Counted from the stretch's first letter, positions 25,263 through 33,699 are shown. The stretch: DNA of 46,147 nt from Herbinix sp. (GCA_029256105.1 JAQSYO010000030.1:1-46147); one strand, 5' to 3'. Program-made: numbers and translations. The notes: generated by a model not told the origin, from the sequence alone.

Positions 25263-25434
25263 ATTTGCCCAGTTCTTTTTTTAGTTCCTCATAAAGTTTG
25301 TGTACTGCTCTGCGTAGTGCCTCAGCCTGTGACACACCAAGTTGCTCACTACACTCTTTTAACATTTCCGATGTCTTATCGTCTGACCGAAACTTCAATT
25401 CGTTCTTCTTGGGTGCATCAGTCGGTCGCCCCAT
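25261..25434 (-). CDS. Small ribbon-helix-helix protein
   Basis: A 57-residue protein starting MGRPTDAPKKNELKFRSDD, with the ribbon-helix-helix pattern (LKFR strand, DKTSEMLKECSEQ and SQAEALRRAVHKLYEEL helices). Such proteins are common on plasmids and integrative elements as copy-control or mobilisation regulators. The AAGGAGGTG is 20 bases ahead of the ATG, farther than usual, and a weaker AAGGA is nearer, so the start is uncertain. It shares the minus strand with the recombinase cluster. Confidence 0.65.
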   Translation of the reverse strand: MGRPTDAPKKNELKFRSDDKTSEMLKECSEQLGVSQAEALRRAVHKLYEELKKELGK

Positions 25435-25773
25435 TTTCCTTGCTATAACGGCAACACCTCCTTATATGACTTTGTGGGGCACAAAACTACAGCCCTATAG
25501 TACACGGCCACGAGAGCTTTAGCAACATTTATTTTCAGGTTTTATCGGCTATGGCGTGCTTCGTGGCTCATTTATACTTAATTTTGAATAGATTATATTG
25601 TTGCACCTTAACTTTGTGTAGTGCCAGAAAGAAGTATTCGCAGAATAACTCTCCAAACTAGCAAGTTTAGGTACACTCTCTAAACCGACCCTGAAACAAT
25701 AGTCAGATAACGCTATTACCTTTCCTAAGTTGTGTAAAGTCGTCGGGAATGAAAATTATAATTTAGTGAAAAA
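25435..25773. other. Gene-free stretch
   Basis: No convincing gene on either strand. GCCACGA (25507-25513) and TCGTGGC (25561-25567) form an inverted repeat. The stretch could hold the RHH promoter or a replication/transfer site, but nothing identifies one. Confidence 0.4.
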
Positions 25774-25797
25774 AAAGGATGACGTTTGTCATCCTTT
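25766..25797 (-). terminator. Terminator of the YkgJ-like gene
   Basis: Read on the minus strand, AAAGGATGAC (25797-25788) pairs with its complement at 25783-25774 and is followed by a long T run. Confidence 0.75.
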
Positions 25798-25826
25798 AAA
25801 TGTAAATGATATAGGGTTAATAATTA

Positions 25827-26495
25827 TCATAATAAGTTTTTTATAGCGAATTGGAGTATTTGTAATGTAACATTTTTACGAGGCTTTGCTATAGCCATTC
25901 TTTCTAATTCCTTAACTTCAAATGCTGAATATAGTATAGAATTATTTGCAAATGAAGATAAATTACAATCTTCTTTATTGCCATAGTACCTATAAGTCCA
26001 ACAGGGAATTGGTCTAACGGAATAAATAAGACATTCTTTATCTAAAGACAGAAAAGGACATTCTAAATGTAAATCAAAATATTTCTTTTGCATTTCTCCT
26101 TCTTGATTTAAATAGTGTGGAATTGCTAGTGCGTTATTAGGAAAACCATTATCATTAAGTATTTCACATTGTTTATTAACAGTTGACTTTATTTTTTCGA
26201 TAATTGATTTGTCTATGTTATTTAAAGCATTTGTAAATGCTAGCACTTCAATGGGTATAACACCTATTAACATTCTACAACAAGAAGAACATCCTTTTGA
26301 GCAACTACAGTTCAAATCACAAGATTGTTCTACTTTATCAATCTCAGCTGTAAAATATTCAATTTCTTTAGCATACCATTTGGATAGCAAAAGCGGGTTA
26401 GGAGAATTTGGAATTGATTGCAGAGAAGTTAGGTTATTTGCAGCAATATTAGATAATTTAACAGCAGTATTAATAATATCTTCTATTCTTTTCAT
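25827..26495 (-). CDS. YkgJ-like cysteine-cluster protein
   Basis: A 222-residue protein of the YkgJ family, thought to bind zinc or an iron-sulfur centre. The cysteine pattern is clear: C-S-K-G-C-S-S-C-C at about residues 64-72, then ECPFLS, ECLIYSVRPIPC and a later Cys. AAAGGA sits about ten bases from the ATG. Very AT-rich DNA. It has its own terminator and is divergent from the next gene. Cellular role unknown. Confidence 0.75.
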   Translation of the reverse strand: MKRIEDIINTAVKLSNIAANNLTSLQSIPNSPNPLLLSKWYAKEIEYFTAEIDKVEQSCDLNCSCSKGCSSCCRMLIGVIPIEVLAFTNALNNIDKSIIEKIKSTVNKQCEILNDNGFPNNALAIPHYLNQEGEMQKKYFDLHLECPFLSLDKECLIYSVRPIPCWTYRYYGNKEDCNLSSFANNSILYSAFEVKELERMAIAKPRKNVTLQILQFAIKNLL

Positions 26496-26786
26496 TTGTG
26501 GGTAATCCTTTCTTGGAACAGCATAATATTAGTAATGCAAGACATTGGTATATATTAACATTATAATATAAAATATTAATTATATCTACTAAGTATATTT
26601 GTAATGTATGAATTTAGAAGATAAAATTATTACAATTTTAAAACTTAGATTTAGCTACATAGGTGTAGGAGGGATAGGATAGTTGGGCTATTTAGCAAAT
26701 AAAGGAATATTATGGCATAATAACAATTGAATATTTAAGATTTAAGAGTTATAATTTTCATATAAATTTTGAAGGGGGAATTATGA
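26496..26786. other. AT-rich divergent intergenic region
   Basis: Between two divergent island genes; several TATAAT-like boxes but no pair I would single out. Confidence 0.35.
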
Positions 26787-27065
26787 ATGGATTTAATAAA
26801 AAACAAAGATGTAGGAAGAAGAATTACTGGCAAGAACAACTTTTGTCCAAAGTGCAACAATCGAGGAAGGGTAAAAATAGTAAAAGAATGTGACAAGGAA
26901 AAATTTAGCGACCTTTTTGATAGATATGATGCTACTGGTACATTAGAACATTATATATGCTATGATAGAGCAATGGAAGATTGTGAATACGATTATTTTT
27001 ACTGCCCTAACTGTGAGGAAGGTCAAAAGTATAAGGACAAATATCCAGAGTATGATGGAATATAA
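26787..27065 (+). CDS. Small zinc-ribbon-like protein, unknown function
   Basis: A 92-residue protein with two CxxC pairs: FCPKCNNRGRV near residue 19 and YCPNCEEGQKY near 72, probably one zinc ribbon joined across a central acidic segment. GAAGGGGG precedes it by about ten bases. A terminator follows. No family is recognised. Confidence 0.55.
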   Translation: MDLIKNKDVGRRITGKNNFCPKCNNRGRVKIVKECDKEKFSDLFDRYDATGTLEHYICYDRAMEDCEYDYFYCPNCEEGQKYKDKYPEYDGI

Positions 27066-27084
27066 TTAAATACATATTTATCGA

Positions 27085-27116
27085 CCAACCATCATTATTT
27101 GATGGTTGGATTTTTA
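27085..27116 (+). terminator. Terminator after the zinc-ribbon gene
   Basis: CCAACCATC (27085-27093) pairs with GATGGTTGG (27101-27109), followed by ATTTTTATT. Confidence 0.75.
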
Positions 27117-27228
27117 TTCACAAAACTAAAATTTAGTCAAGTAAGAAATATTGAAAATTAAATATTGATAGTTTATAAATAGTAAAAATTTCTTGAATGG
27201 TATAATAAAGCTAAAAAGGAGAAAATAC

Positions 27229-27840
27229 ATGAATCATTCTGAATGGAGAAAGAGAATTGCAAGAAGAAATGATATATCATCAAGAATTACACATTTAACA
27301 AATGGAAAAACTGATGATGATGCCTTTGATAATTTTATTAAAATTCTGACAGATAAAAAATTGGAAGGTGGTTTTGGCTATATAAGCGGAAATACTCCTG
27401 TAGTATGTTTACAAGAAGCACCACTTAGTTCTATTGGTGAAAATCTTATCTATGAAAAGTTATTAAGAGAAGAATCAAATTCTCAAAAATTTAGATATAG
27501 AGCTTTTGGTATAAGATTTGGAAAGCCTTTTATTTATAAAAAAGGTGGTAGACCAGTTATTTATGATAATTCTAAAGAAATTAAAAAAATAATACCTGAA
27601 AATGAATATTGGAGAATTGTTGATTTACAATTATCCGACTTAGATAAATTCGTTGATTGGAGTCACGAAAGAGAGTGGAGAATTAAGGAAGAACTTTCAT
27701 TTGAATATAAAGATATTGAATTAATAGTCCCGTCAGCGAAGTATTATAAAAAATTCATTACATACTGTGAAGATAATAATAGAATGGATATTTTAAAAAA
27801 AGTGAATGGAATAATTACACTGAACAGTTTATATTATTAA
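27229..27840 (+). CDS. Hypothetical protein resembling AbiGi/DUF2971-type proteins
   Basis: A 203-residue protein. Motifs such as VCLQEAPLSSIGE, the GGRPVIYDN turn and SHEREWRIKEEL recall the AbiGi/DUF2971-like proteins, some linked to abortive infection; this is pattern memory, not a search. ATG 27229 follows AAAGGAG; an earlier in-frame start at 27193 has no ribosome site. An extended -10 (TGG-TATAAT) lies at 27198-27206. It precedes the 27882 ORF by 41 bases and may form a pair with it. Confidence 0.5.
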   Translation: MNHSEWRKRIARRNDISSRITHLTNGKTDDDAFDNFIKILTDKKLEGGFGYISGNTPVVCLQEAPLSSIGENLIYEKLLREESNSQKFRYRAFGIRFGKPFIYKKGGRPVIYDNSKEIKKIIPENEYWRIVDLQLSDLDKFVDWSHEREWRIKEELSFEYKDIELIVPSAKYYKKFITYCEDNNRMDILKKVNGIITLNSLYY

Positions 27841-27881
27841 TTCAAAAATATACTAATTTTAATAAACGGAGGAAGTACTTT

Positions 27882-28073
27882 ATGGATAGAAAATATTTTT
27901 CGGAGTTTGGATTAGGCGTTTATGCCTCATATAAGACATTAATTCCGGTTGAAGAACTTAAACATCTTGAAAAATATGACAAAAGAAAATATCATATATA
28001 TCAAATATTAGCTTGCCCTAAAATATACTTCAACATGGATAAAACTTGCGTAGAGTTCACAAGACTGCCATAG
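27882..28073 (+). CDS. Small ORF, probably truncated at the integrase junction
   Basis: A 63-residue ORF (start MDRKYFSEFGLGVYASYKTL) with GGAGG ahead. Its last codons run into DNA that encodes the integrase remnant in another frame, so the natural C-terminus was probably lost at that junction. Family unknown. Confidence 0.45.
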   Translation: MDRKYFSEFGLGVYASYKTLIPVEELKHLEKYDKRKYHIYQILACPKIYFNMDKTCVEFTRLP

Positions 28074-28369
28074 CAAGCTGTGCCGCTGCAATATCTGAAA
28101 AAGCGGGTGTTAAGAGTAAATCTATACACTGTTACCGTAAAACCCTGTCATCTATGCTACACAGCCTTAAATTGTTGTCAGGTTTAGAGGTAAGTAGTAT
28201 ACTGGGTCATAGTGAAGAAGTGAACGCTAAGCATTATTCATTTGATTTATCGGAGATGGAACAGAAGCAAGAATCCCTCTCTAAGGCGAATAAGCAAGTG
28301 GTTGATTTAGCGGTCTATAAGGACCAAAATAGTGTAATCAAAAATGTAATCAAAAGTGGGGTAGTGTAA
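28046..28369 (+). pseudogene. C-terminal remnant of the island integrase
   Basis: About 107 codons of a phage-type tyrosine integrase catalytic end: KSIHCYRKTLSSML with the conserved Arg, LGHSEEVNAKHYSF with His and the Tyr nucleophile. The N-terminal domains are absent and the frame is closed by TAA at 28040. The remnant ends 69 bases before the tRNA attachment site, the normal place for an integrase using this tRNA, so it is probably the enzyme that inserted the island. Confidence 0.85.
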
Positions 28370-28372
28370 TCA
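28332..28372 (+). repeat. TGTAATC repeats at the right end
   Basis: TGTAATC at 28333, 28345 and 28366 overlaps the end of the integrase remnant and mirrors the left-end array. Confidence 0.55.
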
Positions 28373-28387
28373 AACTCTTGAAGCAAT

Positions 28388-28426
28388 AAAAAATCCCCAA
28401 AGCCTTGAATTTCAAGGCTCTGAGGA
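28388..28426 (-). terminator. Replacement terminator for tRNA-Leu, supplied by the island
   Basis: On the minus strand, AGCCTTGAA pairs with TTCAAGGCT (28419-28411 with 28409-28401), extended by TCC/GGA pairs and followed by TTTTTT. It lies just after the tRNA on the island side. Confidence 0.7.
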
Positions 28427-28438
28427 CTTCTTAACCAG

Positions 28439-28465
28439 TGCGGATGGAGGGACTCGAACCCTCAC
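28439..28465 (-). repeat. Right attachment site (within tRNA-Leu)
   Basis: 27 bases identical to 11131-11157, forming the tRNA 3' end. The two copies define the island. Confidence 0.88.
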
Positions 28466-28521
28466 ACCCTCGCGAGTGGCAGATTTTGAGTCTGCTGCGT
28501 CTGCCATTCCGCCACATCCGC
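28439..28521 (-). tRNA. tRNA-Leu (anticodon CAA)
   Basis: An 83-nt class II tRNA. The acceptor 5' GCGGATG pairs with CATCCGC before A73; the anticodon stem GCAGA/TCTGC encloses loop CTCAAAA with anticodon CAA; a long variable arm (CTCGCGAG) is typical of leucine; the T arm is GAGGG-TTCGAGT-CCCTC. CCA is not encoded. Its last 27 bases are duplicated at 11131, so it is the island's insertion site and was restored by the insertion. Confidence 0.93.
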
Positions 28522-28624
28522 ATCAGTGACGAAATTCATTCTAACACAATTAATTTGATATTTCAAGTATGAAAATAAAAAACTAGAAGAAAATAATTTC
28601 AACCATGTAAGGGAGCGATATTAT

Positions 28625-29098
28625 ATGACATGTATGAAGGCACAAAGTCTGATTACACCATTTATTAATAATAAATTGAATTTAAAAGAAATAGAAGAAT
28701 TTCTGGATCATATTAGTTCCTGTTCGGTTTGCAAAGAGGAGCTTGAGGTTTACTATGCTCTATTGACGGCGATGAGGCAATTGAATGAGGATAAGAATTT
28801 ATCCGATAATTATGTACTCGAGCTGTCAGGCAAGATAGAGAGAGCCCAGGAAAGAATTATTCATGTCAAGTATACATATTACCGAAAAAAAGCAATACTC
28901 TTTTTATCAATTTTTTTACTGGCAATTTTAATTGGTTTCCGTTATGCTTATAATAGTGAGGAAAATGAAAATATTATTACAGAAAGTGACTTTCATCTTC
29001 GGGAGAGCTTTCGTGATGAGAGAAATGTTTATATTGAACTGCAATTGCAACAGTATTTGGAAGGACAAGAGAATATTGGAGCAGTGACAAATCCTTAA
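28625..29098 (+). CDS. Membrane-anchored zinc-finger (anti-sigma-like) protein
   Basis: A 157-residue protein with an N-terminal zf-HC2-type motif (HISSCSVCKEEL, His-x3-Cys-x2-Cys at about residues 34-41) as in anti-sigma factors, and one membrane segment at about 92-106. The remainder is extracytoplasmic. No sigma factor gene is adjacent, so partner and signal are unknown. GGGAG precedes the start. Confidence 0.65.
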   Translation: MTCMKAQSLITPFINNKLNLKEIEEFLDHISSCSVCKEELEVYYALLTAMRQLNEDKNLSDNYVLELSGKIERAQERIIHVKYTYYRKKAILFLSIFLLAILIGFRYAYNSEENENIITESDFHLRESFRDERNVYIELQLQQYLEGQENIGAVTNP

Positions 29099-29104
29099 AG
29101 TAGA

Positions 29105-29177
29105 GCAGACCTATAAAGTAATGCAGACTTATAGAGCAAAGCAGACCCTATAAATAAATGCACCCCTATGAAGTAAT
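29105..29177 (+). repeat. Four tandem 18-19 bp degenerate repeats
   Basis: GCAGACCTATAAAGTAAT, GCAGACTTATAGAGCAAA, GCAGACCCTATAAATAAAT and GCACCCCTATGAAGTAAT follow one another without gaps between the zinc-finger gene and polA. Confidence 0.75.
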
Positions 29178-29279
29178 GAAACTCTTTAAAACAATTTGCA
29201 GCTTAAGAATAATAAAAAATACCAGTAAGAAGGGAGAATTCGTAAGAGCATTGAATACACAGCTTACGAAGAACAAATT

Positions 29280-31928
29280 ATGGATAAAAAGATAGTTTTA
29301 ATCGATGGACACAGCATATTAAATAGAGCCTTTTATGGTATACCGGATATGACAACCTCGAAGGGGGAGCATACGAATGCTGTCCTTGGATTTATCAACA
29401 TTATGTTTAAAATCTTAGAGGAGGAAAAACCGGATTATCTGACGGTAGCCTTTGATACTCACCATCCAACCTTTCGTCATGATATGTTTACGGAGTATAA
29501 GGGGACGCGAAAAGGAATGCCTGAGGAGCTAAGAGAACAGGTACCTGTGATGAAAGAGGTCTTAAAGGCTATGAAAATCACAGTAATTGAAAAACCTGGT
29601 TTTGAGGCAGATGATATTCTCGGAACTCTTGCAACAAGGGCGGAACAGGCAGGTAACCTAGTATCCTTGGTTTCTGGTGATAGAGATTTACTTCAATTAG
29701 CCAGTGAGAAGATTAAAATTCGTATCCCAAAGACAAAGAAAACCGGAACAGAAATTGAAGATTATATGGCGAGTGACGTGCAGGAACGCTATAAGGTTAC
29801 ACCTCTTCAATTCATTGATCTAAAAGGTCTTATGGGTGATACCTCCGATAATATTCCAGGTGTTCCTGGAATCGGGGAAAAAACGGCAGGAAAACTAATT
29901 GATACTTATAAATCCATTGAGAATATCTATGAGCATATTGATGAATTGGCTCCCGGTAAGGTTACGACCTCTTTAAAAGAGAACCATGACTTAGCTATAT
30001 TATCAAAGAAGCTTGCTACTATCTGTACCGATTGCGAATTGGATTTTCGGATTGAAGAAGCAAGTCTAGGAAATTTATATAATGAAGATGTTTATATGTT
30101 ATTTAAGAAGTTAGAATTTAAAAACCTCTTATCAAGATTTCAAACAGAGGAAGTTAGCCATTCTACCGGTATTGAGAATAATTTTATTATGGTAGAAGAC
30201 TTGGGAAAGGCAGATCAGATATTTGAGATAATGGAAGAAAAAGGTGCCCATCCGATAGGCCTGCAGATGATTATTGAAAATGATAGGGTCCTTGGTGTGT
30301 CTGTCTGTAAAGAAGAGGATAATGTATTCTTTATCAAATGCGGAGGTTTCATAACACAGGAATATCTGAGTGATAAAGCTAGTAACTTAGCCAAGGAGGG
30401 ATACCTTTTGTCCGTAATCGGATTAAAGGTTCAATTACCTTTCCTTCCGGTTACAGAGAAGGATAATGTATTTGACGCATCCATTGCGGCTTATTTACTG
30501 AATCCATTAACAGATACCTACCATTATGATGATATAGCAAGAGATTATCTTAGCCTCACAGTTCCTTCAAGAGAGGATTTACTGGGTAAAACTTCATTAA
30601 CAGAAGCAATTGGGGGAAATGAAACTGCTTTTCTTTCCTATGCCTGCTATAGTGCCTATGTTGCATACCGAGCTGCTGAGAAGCTACGCGATTTACTATT
30701 CCGAGCTGGGATGCAGCAATTATTTGAGACAATAGAGATGCCGTTAATTTATACTCTGTATGATATGGAAGTTAGAGGTATTAGGGTTAATAAAGAAGAA
30801 CTAAAGGAATATGGGGATAAGCTTCAGATTGGTATATTAAAGTTGGAGAAGAATATCTATGAACTGGTGGGAGAAGAGTTTAATATCAATTCTCCGAAGC
30901 AGTTGGGAGTTATTTTGTTTGAAAAGCTCCATATGCCCTTTGGGAAGAAGACAAAGACAGGGTATTCCACCTCTGCAGATATCTTAGAGAAGCTACAAGG
31001 TGAGAGTCCAGTGGTTGGTATGATACTGGAATATCGACAACTTACAAAGCTTAAGTCTACCTATGCGGACGGTTTGGCAGTATACATCGGACCTGACGAA
31101 CGCATACATGGACGATTTAATCAGACCATCGCTGCTACGGGTAGAATTAGCAGTACGGATCCCAATCTGCAGAATATCCCCATCAAGATGGAGCTTGGTA
31201 GACAAATCCGTAAAGTATTTATACCGGAAGAGGGTTACATCTTTCTTGATGCGGACTACTCTCAGATTGAATTACGTGTATTAGCGCATATGTCAGGGGA
31301 TGAACGGTTGATTGCAGCTTATCGGGAAGCAAAGGATATCCATCGGATTACCGCTTCTGAAGTATTCCATACTCCTTTCGATGAGGTTACTCCTGCACAA
31401 CGAAGTAATGCAAAGGCAGTTAACTTTGGTATAGTTTATGGAATCAGTTCCTTTGGATTGGGACAGGACTTAAATATAACAAGAAAAGAAGCAGAGCGTT
31501 ATATAGAGAAATATTTTGAGACATATCCTAAGGTTAAGTCTTATTTGGATCAATTGGTTGCCGATGCCAAGGAGGAAGGATATTCCGCTACTATGTTTGG
31601 ACGTAGAAGACCAATCCCAGAACTAAGTTCCAGTAACTTTATGCAGCGTTCTTTTGGGGATCGGGTTGCAATGAATTCGCCAATCCAGGGAACTGCAGCT
31701 GATATTATTAAGATTGCTATGATACGTGTAAATCAAAGGTTGAAGGATAAGCATTTTAGGTCAAAATTAATTCTTCAAATCCACGATGAACTTTTGGTCG
31801 AGACTCATATTGACGAGATAACCGAAGTAGCTAAAATTATGGTGGAGGAAATGCAAGGAGCAGCGGAACTTTCCATACCTTTAGAAGCCGAAGTTAAGGA
31901 AGGTAAGAACTGGTTTGAAGCAAAATAA
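29280..31928 (+). CDS. polA: DNA polymerase I
   Basis: An 882-residue DNA polymerase I with the 5'-3' exonuclease domain (about 1-290), an intermediate domain and the A-family polymerase. Polymerase motifs are intact: A (DADYSQIELR, about 656), B (RSNAKAVNFGIVYG, about 707-720) and C (QIHDELLVE, about 833). The 3'-5' exonuclease region lacks the usual D-x-E, with GLQM in its place, so proofreading is probably lost, as in many Bacillus and Clostridium enzymes. The ribosome site is weak. It precedes coaE by 36 bp. Confidence 0.97.
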   Translation: MDKKIVLIDGHSILNRAFYGIPDMTTSKGEHTNAVLGFINIMFKILEEEKPDYLTVAFDTHHPTFRHDMFTEYKGTRKGMPEELREQVPVMKEVLKAMKITVIEKPGFEADDILGTLATRAEQAGNLVSLVSGDRDLLQLASEKIKIRIPKTKKTGTEIEDYMASDVQERYKVTPLQFIDLKGLMGDTSDNIPGVPGIGEKTAGKLIDTYKSIENIYEHIDELAPGKVTTSLKENHDLAILSKKLATICTDCELDFRIEEASLGNLYNEDVYMLFKKLEFKNLLSRFQTEEVSHSTGIENNFIMVEDLGKADQIFEIMEEKGAHPIGLQMIIENDRVLGVSVCKEEDNVFFIKCGGFITQEYLSDKASNLAKEGYLLSVIGLKVQLPFLPVTEKDNVFDASIAAYLLNPLTDTYHYDDIARDYLSLTVPSREDLLGKTSLTEAIGGNETAFLSYACYSAYVAYRAAEKLRDLLFRAGMQQLFETIEMPLIYTLYDMEVRGIRVNKEELKEYGDKLQIGILKLEKNIYELVGEEFNINSPKQLGVILFEKLHMPFGKKTKTGYSTSADILEKLQGESPVVGMILEYRQLTKLKSTYADGLAVYIGPDERIHGRFNQTIAATGRISSTDPNLQNIPIKMELGRQIRKVFIPEEGYIFLDADYSQIELRVLAHMSGDERLIAAYREAKDIHRITASEVFHTPFDEVTPAQRSNAKAVNFGIVYGISSFGLGQDLNITRKEAERYIEKYFETYPKVKSYLDQLVADAKEEGYSATMFGRRRPIPELSSSNFMQRSFGDRVAMNSPIQGTAADIIKIAMIRVNQRLKDKHFRSKLILQIHDELLVETHIDEITEVAKIMVEEMQGAAELSIPLEAEVKEGKNWFEAK

Positions 31929-31964
31929 TATTGAGGAAAGTAAGAAACAAGATTAGGTGATGGT

Positions 31965-32555
31965 ATGAAAGTTATAGGCATAACAGGTGGTATTGGCAGC
32001 GGAAAATCGCTCGTGGCGAATATCTTAAAGGAAAAGCATGGAGCTCAAATTTTGAATACGGATGCTATTGCAAGAGAACAGATGGAACCGGGTGGTGTTA
32101 GTTATCAAGGAGTAGTAGATTACTTTGGTAGTGGGATATTAGAAGCAGACGGTTCCATTGATCGGAGTAGACTTGCGGGTATCGTATTTCAAGATAAGGA
32201 AAAGCTTTTGAGATTAAATGAACTAACCCATCCAAAGGTTCTTACGCAGGTAAAGGAAGAGATAAGCTCTTTTCGTAGGAACGGAGCGGTTCCCTATCTT
32301 GTGATCGAGACGGCCTTGATGATTGAATCTGGCTATGATTTTGTCTGTGACGAGGTTTGGTATGTTCATACACCTGAGGAGGAAAGAAGAAAGCGTCTAA
32401 TGAAAGAACGTGGTTATTCGGATGAGAAGATAAATTCCATCTTTGAAAGTCAGAGTAAAGCAGATGATTTTTGTAATAAATTCCCTAAGGTGATTGAGAA
32501 TATTGGTGATATAGCAAGGTTGGAGCAGCAGGTGGCACAGTTGCTGAAAAATTGA
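31965..32555 (+). CDS. coaE: Dephospho-CoA kinase
   Basis: A 196-residue kinase that phosphorylates dephospho-CoA in the last step of coenzyme A synthesis. The P-loop G-G-I-G-S-G-K-S is at residues 8-15, with DAIAREQ and HPKV segments typical of CoaE and an LRLN...R lid region. GTGATGG precedes the start. The polA-coaE order is common in Firmicutes. Confidence 0.94.
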   Translation: MKVIGITGGIGSGKSLVANILKEKHGAQILNTDAIAREQMEPGGVSYQGVVDYFGSGILEADGSIDRSRLAGIVFQDKEKLLRLNELTHPKVLTQVKEEISSFRRNGAVPYLVIETALMIESGYDFVCDEVWYVHTPEEERRKRLMKERGYSDEKINSIFESQSKADDFCNKFPKVIENIGDIARLEQQVAQLLKN

Positions 32556-32560
32556 TAAGT

Positions 32561-32596
32561 AAAAGTGGAAGCTGAAAATCAGTTTCCACTTTTTTA
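32561..32596 (+). terminator. Terminator of the polA-coaE unit
   Basis: AAAAGTGGAA pairs with TTCCACTTTT around a small CTGA/TCAG extension, ending in TTTTTT. Confidence 0.8.
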
Positions 32597-32621
32597 TGAA
32601 ATAATTATATATTTATATTTG

Positions 32622-32755
32622 GGCACGAATTTCTTAAACTTGTGAGCACAAATTTATAATACTTGTGAGTACGAATTTTATAGTACTTGTAAGTATGATT
32701 TATAGTACTAGCAGGAATGAATTTTATTGAACTTATAATATGAATTATAAGTTCT
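32622..32755 (+). repeat. Degenerate 22-24 bp tandem repeats
   Basis: About five units beginning ACTTGTGAGCACAAAT, ACTTGTGAGTACGAAT, ACTTGTAAGTATGAT, ACTAGCAGGAATGAAT and ACTTATAATATGAAT lie head to tail between the coaE terminator and the AraC gene. Confidence 0.7.
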
Positions 32756-32835
32756 ACTAAGAAAAATTTATCTCATATTAGCATGTAATATTATCGCATT
32801 TAAGCATGAAAATTAGGACCTACACTAGAATAATC

Positions 32836-33699
32836 TTATTTGTTTGATTTATCATATTGTTTCGGAGATAATGTAAATTCCTTTTTAAAGGTTCGCACAA
32901 AGGTTGAATAGTCGCCAAAACCACACAAAGCACATACCTCTCCAGCCTGCATACCACTTTTAATTAAATCGGAAGCTCTAATCGCTCTCTTTTTTTGTAT
33001 ATAACTATATAATGTGTAGCCTGTTTCTTTTTTGAATAAGTGCATTAAATAATATTTATTTAGGTAAAATTTATTGGAAAGGATATCGATTGATAAATCA
33101 GCATCCAAATTTAAGTTTATATAGCTTAAAATATCTCCTATTCTAGGATCATATGTAATGTCAGCATTATTCTTGTTTAAATCCATTCCAAGAAATAACC
33201 GATTTATTTTCACCATGAACTGAAGAAATAACGCGTTTTTTAATATATCACTTCCGAAGGATTTATCTTGAATGGCACCTTCCAGGTCAACTAGATTTTG
33301 CTTTAAGTAATTTATGTCTGTTTTATTTGTTCGTATCAGATTAAACTTTCGTTCGGTTGCCAATTGAAAGCAGCTTAGAAGATTGCAGTTGTTTTTATTA
33401 TGTTCTTCTAAAAATACGGGATTTAACCACAATATCATTCTTTCATAGGTTGCAGTCTCGCTAATGATAGGGAGATGAAGATCATTTCTGCCAACTAATA
33501 AGATATCCCATGGCTTAAGATTATAAGACTTTCCTTCAATGATATAAGTAACTTCTCCTGAGATAAAAATTATTATCTTATTAAAATCATGGTAGTGATA
33601 TTCGAATTCACTCTTTTTCTGATCTTTTAAATTGAAAAAATGAAAGTCTTCATTTAGATAGCCTCTTTTAACTTTTTCTGAATAACCATTATTATTCAT
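32836..33699 (-). CDS. AraC-family transcriptional regulator
   Basis: A 287-residue regulator. The N-terminal cupin-like sensing domain (YHYHDFNKIIIFISGEVTYIIEG and KPWDILLVGRNDLHLP) is at about 30-95 and the double helix-turn-helix at about 185-285, including YLMHLFKKETGYTLYSYIQKKR and CGFGDYSTFVRTFKKEF. TTGGAGG precedes the start on the minus strand. It is divergent from the symporter gene across a 250-bp gap with dyads, so it probably controls that transporter. The ligand is unknown. Confidence 0.92.
   Translation of the reverse strand: MNNNGYSEKVKRGYLNEDFHFFNLKDQKKSEFEYHYHDFNKIIIFISGEVTYIIEGKSYNLKPWDILLVGRNDLHLPIISETATYERMILWLNPVFLEEHNKNNCNLLSCFQLATERKFNLIRTNKTDINYLKQNLVDLEGAIQDKSFGSDILKNALFLQFMVKINRLFLGMDLNKNNADITYDPRIGDILSYINLNLDADLSIDILSNKFYLNKYYLMHLFKKETGYTLYSYIQKKRAIRASDLIKSGMQAGEVCALCGFGDYSTFVRTFKKEFTLSPKQYDKSNK

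Larger units (their letters stand above)
11131..28465. mobile_element. Genomic island integrated in tRNA-Leu(CAA)
   Basis: About 17.3 kb flanked by a 27-bp direct repeat of the tRNA 3' end. An integrase C-terminal remnant lies next to the intact tRNA, TGTAATC repeats lie inside both ends, and the cargo is accessory: restriction-modification, PIN-like, Fic remnant, parA/RHH, recombinase, RHH. Several genes are broken and the integrase lacks its N-terminal part, so it is probably no longer mobile by itself. By eye the hsd genes have higher GC and CGT-rich codons, while the 11.7-12.6 kb and 25.8-28.0 kb parts are very AT-rich, so the island is a mosaic. Confidence 0.87.

Noticed and set aside
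25298..25522. Plus-strand 74-residue ORF
   Set aside because: It is the antisense of the RHH gene at 25261-25434, whose translation is typical of its family.
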